DNA from: Helicobacter sp.
Lineage (GTDB): Bacteria; Campylobacterota; Campylobacteria; Campylobacterales; Helicobacteraceae
Length of the DNA stretch: 19,606 nt
Direction of reading: 5' to 3'
Assembly: GCA_029264655.1 (NCBI GenBank)
Contig: JARHZY010000069.1
Span: 1 to 19,606 of the forward strand
The notes under the pieces are model-generated. The model saw only the letters and a list, made by a program, of their open reading frames with translations, was not told the DNA's origin and ran no database searches. A program made the position numbers and the translations under genes. Shown here in pieces: positions 15,866 to 19,606 of the stretch (within the stretch, counting starts at the first letter, position 1; each line of letters opens with the position of its first letter).

Positions 15866-16444
15866 ATGCTATATAACAAGATGAAAGCAATTGTGCTTGG
15901 TATAAGTGGTGGAAGTTGTCTTGAATTAAGCCTACATTTTATAAAGCATTTTCCAAAAGATCGCATGCTTTATGTTGTGCCAAGCCGCAATGCTTTAATA
16001 CTTTGTCGTGCTGAAAAACAACAGAATCTAAAAAATCTTATCAAAGCGGTCCGCACACAAAATATAGCTATCCATGATTCGATAGCAAGCCCTTTAGCAA
16101 GTGGGAGTTTTTATTTTGAATCATGTATTATTCTCCCAACAAGCAGTAATACGCTTGCATGCATTGCAAATGGCTTGCAAGATAATCTACTGACGCGTAT
16201 AGCGGCTGTATGTCTTAAGGAAAAACGCAAACTTATACTTGGTGTGCGAGAAATGCCCCTGAATGCTATTTTGCTAGAAAACATGGCACGACTTGCTACT
16301 ATTGGCGTATGTATTGCACCACCAATTCCCGGTTATTATAGTGGCATTTGTGATTTAGAATCTTTACATAACTTTTTAATCGGTAAATACTTTGATCTCT
16401 TGGATATACCACATGAGCTTTTTATGCGATGGAATGGGTGTTAA
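15866..16444 (+). CDS. ubiX: Flavin prenyltransferase UbiX
   Basis: Adds a prenyl group to FMN to make the cofactor of UbiD-type decarboxylases. The 192-aa protein shows the flavin-binding start KAIVLGISGGSCLEL and the IILPTSSNTLACIANGLQDNLLTRIA segment (family T-S-x-N-T-L-A-x-I). It also has ILGVREMPLNAILLENMARL and APPIPGYY. These are diagnostic. Two starts are possible: the ATG at 15866 or the Met five codons later. Neither has a strong ribosome binding site, so the start is uncertain by five residues. The cognate decarboxylase is not in this window. In this group it probably serves quinone synthesis, though the sequence does not show it. Confidence 0.93.
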   Translation: MLYNKMKAIVLGISGGSCLELSLHFIKHFPKDRMLYVVPSRNALILCRAEKQQNLKNLIKAVRTQNIAIHDSIASPLASGSFYFESCIILPTSSNTLACIANGLQDNLLTRIAAVCLKEKRKLILGVREMPLNAILLENMARLATIGVCIAPPIPGYYSGICDLESLHNFLIGKYFDLLDIPHELFMRWNGC

Positions 16445-16962
16445 GGCATAAATAACTATGGCTATTTTTTCTATGATAATATCAAATTAGATTCTATAAA
16501 AGTTTGCCCTTATGCCAATATAAAAAATACGAAAGACAATAAATTAAAATTTAGCGTAATCACTATCATCTAAATTCTCTTTATTACGCCTTAACACCCT
16601 TAGAATATAAGTTCTACATTTCAATATATTATAAACATATTTAAAAAATAAAAGTAATTAGCATAAATATAGATAACTTAAAAAAGAATGCTTGTAATAC
16701 ACTATACTACAGAATTTCACAAAACAAAAAGAGTAGTCTTGCAATGAAAAATAAATGAGGGATATTACTATCATCTTATTACTTCATTTACAATTAAAGT
16801 TATTGCTAATAATAAAGTAATATATGAGATAAGAAAGTATATATAATTATATTAAGCGAGACTATAATAAGTAGTTTTAAGAGATAAACTACTATTGCCA
16901 AGCTTATTTATTGCTTATAAACACGATTTTATTTATATCTTATAAATATTGAGAAAATATAC
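16445..16962. other. AT-rich intergenic region with weak inverted repeats
   Basis: 518 bases between convergent ubiX and the glycine-zipper gene. Inverted pairs are GCGTAAT (16554-16560) with ATTACGC (16583-16589), and an 8-base perfect stem AGTAGTTT (16870-16877) with AAACTACT (16886-16893). The second lies 70 bases past the glycine-zipper stop and could end that transcript, though no T run follows. On the minus strand a short open stretch ends at 16544 with VLRRNKENLDDSDYAKF, protein-like but unrecognised. Confidence 0.35.
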
Positions 16963-17550
16963 TTACTCTGCAATCTTTCTCCCAATATACTCACCGATAT
17001 ACATACCTGCAACACTACCCACTAATACACCAATGCCCGGTAGCATTACGCTACCAAGCAATGCACATCCACGTGCCACCATAAAGCCACCAACAATACC
17101 TCCAGCATTTTTCCTTATAGTATGCAAACATTCTCTTTGCGTAATTGTGCCTTTTTGCCATTTCATAATATCATTTGCTGATTGCAGCATAAGCTGCATG
17201 CTAAGTTGTGCTATAGTGCCACCACATTTTTTTGCAATACTCAAGCAACTTTTACTATTTTGCTGCTTGAGTATTGTGGGCAACATAGCTTTATTTATTT
17301 GTGCTTTTGCAATATATTTTGCTCCTTCTTTACAGGCATTGAATGTGCCATGCAAGACAGCATGTTGCAGGGCTTTTGTATGCCCTTGTGATTTTTTCTC
17401 ATCATAGTATGTTAAAATTGTTGCTATACCACCAGCTACACACGCAAGGATACTTGCATTTTTATAAGTATCAAATGATTTTATATGTTGTTTAACATGT
17501 GGGGTAAGCGGATGCATTTTTACATGATTGCCGCATTGTTTTACTTGCAT
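16963..17550 (-). CDS. Glycine-zipper membrane protein, unknown function
   Basis: 195 aa. Residues 31-48 are hydrophobic with small residues (NASILACVAGGIATILTY). The middle is mixed and basic. The C-terminal 45 residues are packed with glycine: GGIVGGFMVARGCALLG, then LPGIGVLVGSVAGMYIGEYIG. The repeated GxxxG spacing is the glycine-zipper pattern that lets helices pack tightly in membranes and occurs in some pore-forming or membrane-inserting proteins. Seven cysteines are present, which is unusual. There is no signal peptide. AAAGGAG lies seven bases before the ATG, and TATAAT (17578-17583, minus strand) lies about 28 bases upstream. It is divergent from the kinase, with two inverted repeats between. 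It could be a toxin-like membrane protein, an effector or a scaffold. Confidence 0.8.
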   Translation of the reverse strand: MQVKQCGNHVKMHPLTPHVKQHIKSFDTYKNASILACVAGGIATILTYYDEKKSQGHTKALQHAVLHGTFNACKEGAKYIAKAQINKAMLPTILKQQNSKSCLSIAKKCGGTIAQLSMQLMLQSANDIMKWQKGTITQRECLHTIRKNAGGIVGGFMVARGCALLGSVMLPGIGVLVGSVAGMYIGEYIGRKIAE

Positions 17551-17577
17551 ATCTGCTCCTTTACATTTTATATGTTT

Positions 17578-17583
17578 ATTATA
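17578..17583 (-). promoter_or_regulatory. Candidate -10 of glycine-zipper gene
   Basis: The minus strand reads CACTATAATAAAC. TATAAT is 28 bases before the ATG and gives a leader of about 20 bases. The perfect inverted repeat at 17608-17635 lies where the -35 region and upstream DNA would be. Confidence 0.45.
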
Positions 17584-17607
17584 GTGTGATTTTCCAAATC
17601 ATAATAT

Positions 17608-17635
17608 TATAAGGCATATAATTGCTTGCCTTATA
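17608..17635. promoter_or_regulatory. Operator-like perfect inverted repeat
   Basis: TATAAGGCA (17608-17616) and TGCCTTATA (17627-17635) form a perfect 9-base inverted repeat around a 10-base centre. Half-site centres are 19 bases apart, close to two helical turns, as in operators bound by dimers. It sits between the divergent glycine-zipper and kinase genes, just upstream of the candidate -10 at 17578. Confidence 0.4.
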
Positions 17636-17654
17636 CAATGGATAATTATATTTT

Positions 17655-17669
17655 TTTTAGAATCTAAAA
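17655..17669. promoter_or_regulatory. 15-base palindrome in divergent region
   Basis: TTTTAGA-A-TCTAAAA is a perfect 7-base inverted repeat around one base. It lies about 80 bases before the kinase ATG. It could be a second regulator site or chance in AT-rich DNA. Confidence 0.25.
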
Positions 17670-17750
17670 TTTTGTATAGATTTCATGATTGTAACAATAA
17701 TTTTGTCATTTTATGGCATTATTTAATTTTATTTATTATTAGAGGTATAT

Positions 17751-18995
17751 ATGTGGAGAAGCACATCATTATTTATCCAAATTAGCATTTTATTTGCTTT
17801 TGCTTTTGCAAGTTTTTTAGCAGTTGCGTTATTTTATGTAAAAATCCAACCCGGATTAGAAAGCATCAAACAATACAATGTAATTGTGGGAGCGATTGGC
17901 AAAATGCGTCAATACCATGCAAGTATGGATGGCATACGCAGTTTTCTTGAAGAAGAAAATTTTCGTGAAGTACCCATTACAGATTCTATACGAGAAAAAA
18001 TAAAAGATGAACAACCACCTCATGCAGGTAGCTTTAGTGTAAGCATTATTCAAGATGGCAATGATATTTTTATTGCATTGCGGACTATGCAAGATTTTAT
18101 TGTATATCAAGATCCTATTGCTTTTAATTGGACAAAATACCATATGATTACACTCATTGGGGCACTTATTCTTGTTGTGATATATATTACATTAATGAAG
18201 CGACTAATGCCACTTAATCATATTAAACAAGAAATTGCAACAATGGCAAATGCCAATGAAATCCGACCAATTACTTCAGGTGCTAAGAACTATGATGAGA
18301 TAGGTGAGTTGGTGCGTGTATTTAATAATTCTGTCGCAAAACTTAATGCAGTTAGTGAAGCACGCACGCTTTTTTTACGCTCTATTATGCATGAACTTAA
18401 AACGCCAATTACAAAAGGACGCATTGTCGCTGAAATGGTGGTAGATGACAAACAAAAACAACGATTATGCGGTGTATTTGAACGGCTAAATGCACTCATT
18501 GATGAGTTTGCAAAAATAGAACAATTAGCAAGCAAAAACTATATGACTAAAAAAACCCAAATTCCACTATATGATATTGTGTTGGAAGCAATGCGTATGT
18601 TGCTTATTGACCCAAGCAATCAAGATAATATTGTTTTTACACATCACAATGATTTAGTAAAAGCAGATTTTCAATTATTCACGCTATGCATTAAAAATCT
18701 ACTTGATAATGGTATTAAATATAGCACAGATTCAAAGGTATATGTAGAAGCTGTTGGTAAAGATCTTATTATCAAAAATCATGGAGAGCCATTAAAATTA
18801 AATGTAAATGAATATTTTAAACCATATTTTAAAGATATAAAAAACCCGCTTTCACAAGGTTTTGGTTTAGGTATGTATATTGTCAAAACTACACTTGATA
18901 CTCAAAATTTTGGACTCCAATACTCTTATGAAAATGGCTATAATGTTTTTACAATTAAAAATTGTATTGTAGAAAATTTCTGTGTGCTTGCTTAA
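17751..18995 (+). CDS. Sensor histidine kinase, ArsS/RacS-like
   Basis: 414 aa, inner membrane. Membrane segments are at about 8-30 and 132-149, enclosing a periplasmic sensor region of roughly 100 residues. A HAMP-like linker (RLMPLNHIKQEIATMA to YDEIGELVRVFNNSV) follows. The dimerisation/phosphoacceptor box is RSIMHELKTPITKGR with His214, a form I know from the Campylobacterota ArsS/RacS group. The ATPase part keeps the N box NLLDNGIKYS (316-325) and GFGLGMYIV (370-378). The G1 box is reduced to NHGEPL, with Asn in place of the usual Asp. GAGG lies a few bases before the ATG. No response regulator is adjacent in the window, so partner and signal are unknown. Confidence 0.92.
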   Translation: MWRSTSLFIQISILFAFAFASFLAVALFYVKIQPGLESIKQYNVIVGAIGKMRQYHASMDGIRSFLEEENFREVPITDSIREKIKDEQPPHAGSFSVSIIQDGNDIFIALRTMQDFIVYQDPIAFNWTKYHMITLIGALILVVIYITLMKRLMPLNHIKQEIATMANANEIRPITSGAKNYDEIGELVRVFNNSVAKLNAVSEARTLFLRSIMHELKTPITKGRIVAEMVVDDKQKQRLCGVFERLNALIDEFAKIEQLASKNYMTKKTQIPLYDIVLEAMRMLLIDPSNQDNIVFTHHNDLVKADFQLFTLCIKNLLDNGIKYSTDSKVYVEAVGKDLIIKNHGEPLKLNVNEYFKPYFKDIKNPLSQGFGLGMYIVKTTLDTQNFGLQYSYENGYNVFTIKNCIVENFCVLA

Positions 18996-19606
18996 TTAAT
19001 ACATAAACTATCACCTATTAGTGCAATATACTTTAAGCTTTGAATCTTATAAAATTTCATATATGTTTAGACTATATAAAAGATAATGATATATAGTCAA
19101 ATGGTATTTACATTTTACTTATAAGTAACTTAGATTCTTATTGTTTAATAGTTTTTATTATCTTAATTCTATAATTTATTATTAGATGAGAAATATTACA
19201 TAATTGCTTTTCATAAACATAAAAATTTATTATATGAATATTTAATGTTAGTGATACAAATGATTAAAAAACCTACTTTGTATTATTAATAGCTAGCTAC
19301 TAAATCTTAACGTCTAGCTGCATAAATATATAACTAGGTAAGCTATTAGATATATTATGCTGCAAAGATATGGGTAGGTATTTATTTATAATGGCATACT
19401 TAACATTTTTATATAATGTTTGTTATCAATAACGCCTAATAATTAGTGTTAGATTCTATTATTAGTTTATATAAATTTATTTGCTATTGCTAGATATAAA
19501 GATAAATTATAGTTAAGTTATTGGCTTAACTATAAGGTGTTTTATGAATATATGAAAATTTTAAACTATGATTGTTTATTCATAATAATATTTAGAAAAT
19601 ATGTGA
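18996..19606. other. AT-rich region without a gene at the right end
   Basis: 611 bases with no supported gene. Inverted repeats are GACTATATA (19070-19078) with TATATAGTC (19090-19098), about 75 bases after the kinase stop and lacking a T run, and an imperfect pair GCATAAATATAT (19320-19331) with ATATATTATGC (19350-19360). A frame opening with ATG at 19552 (MKILNYDCLFIIIF) runs off the edge and is too short to call. Confidence 0.4.
19507..19535. repeat. Perfect 11-base inverted repeat, stem-loop
   Basis: TTATAGTTAAG (19507-19517) and CTTAACTATAA (19525-19535) form a perfect 11-base stem with a 7-base loop. AAGG and an ATG follow within 10 bases, so it could be an operator or leader hairpin of a gene starting at the right edge. 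No T run follows, so a standard terminator is unlikely. Confidence 0.45.

Noticed and set aside
16949..17407. Plus-strand open frame of 152 codons opposite the glycine-zipper gene
   Set aside because: It is the antisense shadow of the minus-strand gene, whose strong ribosome binding site, promoter and coherent membrane pattern mark it as the real one.
16870..19098. Hairpins at 16870-16893 and 19070-19098 as rho-independent terminators
   Set aside because: The stems are AT-rich and are not followed by a run of T on the relevant strand, so they are mentioned only as inverted repeats.
851..19459. Frequent TTAGATTCTAT/AGAATCT words, including gaps at 8945, 16487 and 19449
   Set aside because: Many copies fall in coding sequence as Asp-Ser or Glu-Ser codons, and no consistent position or spacing relative to genes was seen; codon and base bias is a sufficient explanation.
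7475..19496. 17-base direct repeat TTTGCTATTGCTAGATA at 7475 and 19480
   Set aside because: In DNA this AT-rich one such match over 19.6 kb is not clearly beyond chance, and the second copy has no further similarity to the SUKH relic.
1..19606. tRNA, rRNA, CRISPR arrays, insertion sequences, phase-variable tracts
   Set aside because: No cloverleaf with a T-loop, no regularly spaced repeats, no transposase and no G/C tract of eight or more were found by eye; the longest G run noticed is six, within folD.

Overview
The window is very AT-rich. Its proteins look like those of a Campylobacterota bacterium, most likely Helicobacter. The run folD ... lepB - site-2-protease-like - rpiB - small membrane protein - apt recalls the H. 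pylori HP0577-HP0572 neighbourhood (from memory, not checked here). The IspG, BioB, U32, UbiX and YebC proteins also fit that group. Protein-coding genes that look intact cover only about 70% of the window, which is low for this phylum. Several of the long AT-rich gaps hold decayed genes.

Left to right: (1) 1-679 is debris: a fragment resembling a phage terminase large subunit (minus strand, cut by the window edge) abuts a broken YwqK/MORN-like gene (plus strand). (2) 808-3978 is a tight minus-strand operon, lepB > inactive-looking site-2-protease relative > rpiB > membrane-anchored coiled-coil protein > apt. (3) Separate minus-strand genes follow: yebC, a small secreted protein and folD. (4) Just upstream of folD is a heavily frameshifted SUKH (SMI1/KNR4) pseudogene. 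(5) Plus-strand bioB, a CapA-like lipoprotein and a U32-family protein come next, the last with a structured leader behind a very clear promoter. (6) A DJ-1/PfpI protein and ispG lie on the minus strand. (7) A plus-strand group holds a small PD-(D/E)XK (Mrr-like) nuclease, an unknown 125-aa protein and ubiX. (8) A glycine-zipper membrane protein is divergent from a sensor histidine kinase that has no response regulator beside it in the window; two perfect inverted repeats lie between them. (9) The last 0.6 kb has no gene but contains an 11-bp perfect stem.

Most genes are housekeeping: protein export (lepB), the pentose phosphate pathway (rpiB), purine salvage (apt), one-carbon metabolism (folD), biotin (bioB), isoprenoids (ispG), prenyl-FMN (ubiX), translation-linked regulation (yebC) and RNA modification (U32). 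The less ordinary content is the site-2-protease relative that has lost all three zinc ligands, the SUKH, YwqK and terminase relics (signs of past toxin-immunity and phage loads), the lone nuclease, and the divergent glycine-zipper/kinase pair. No rRNA, tRNA, CRISPR array or intact insertion sequence was seen.
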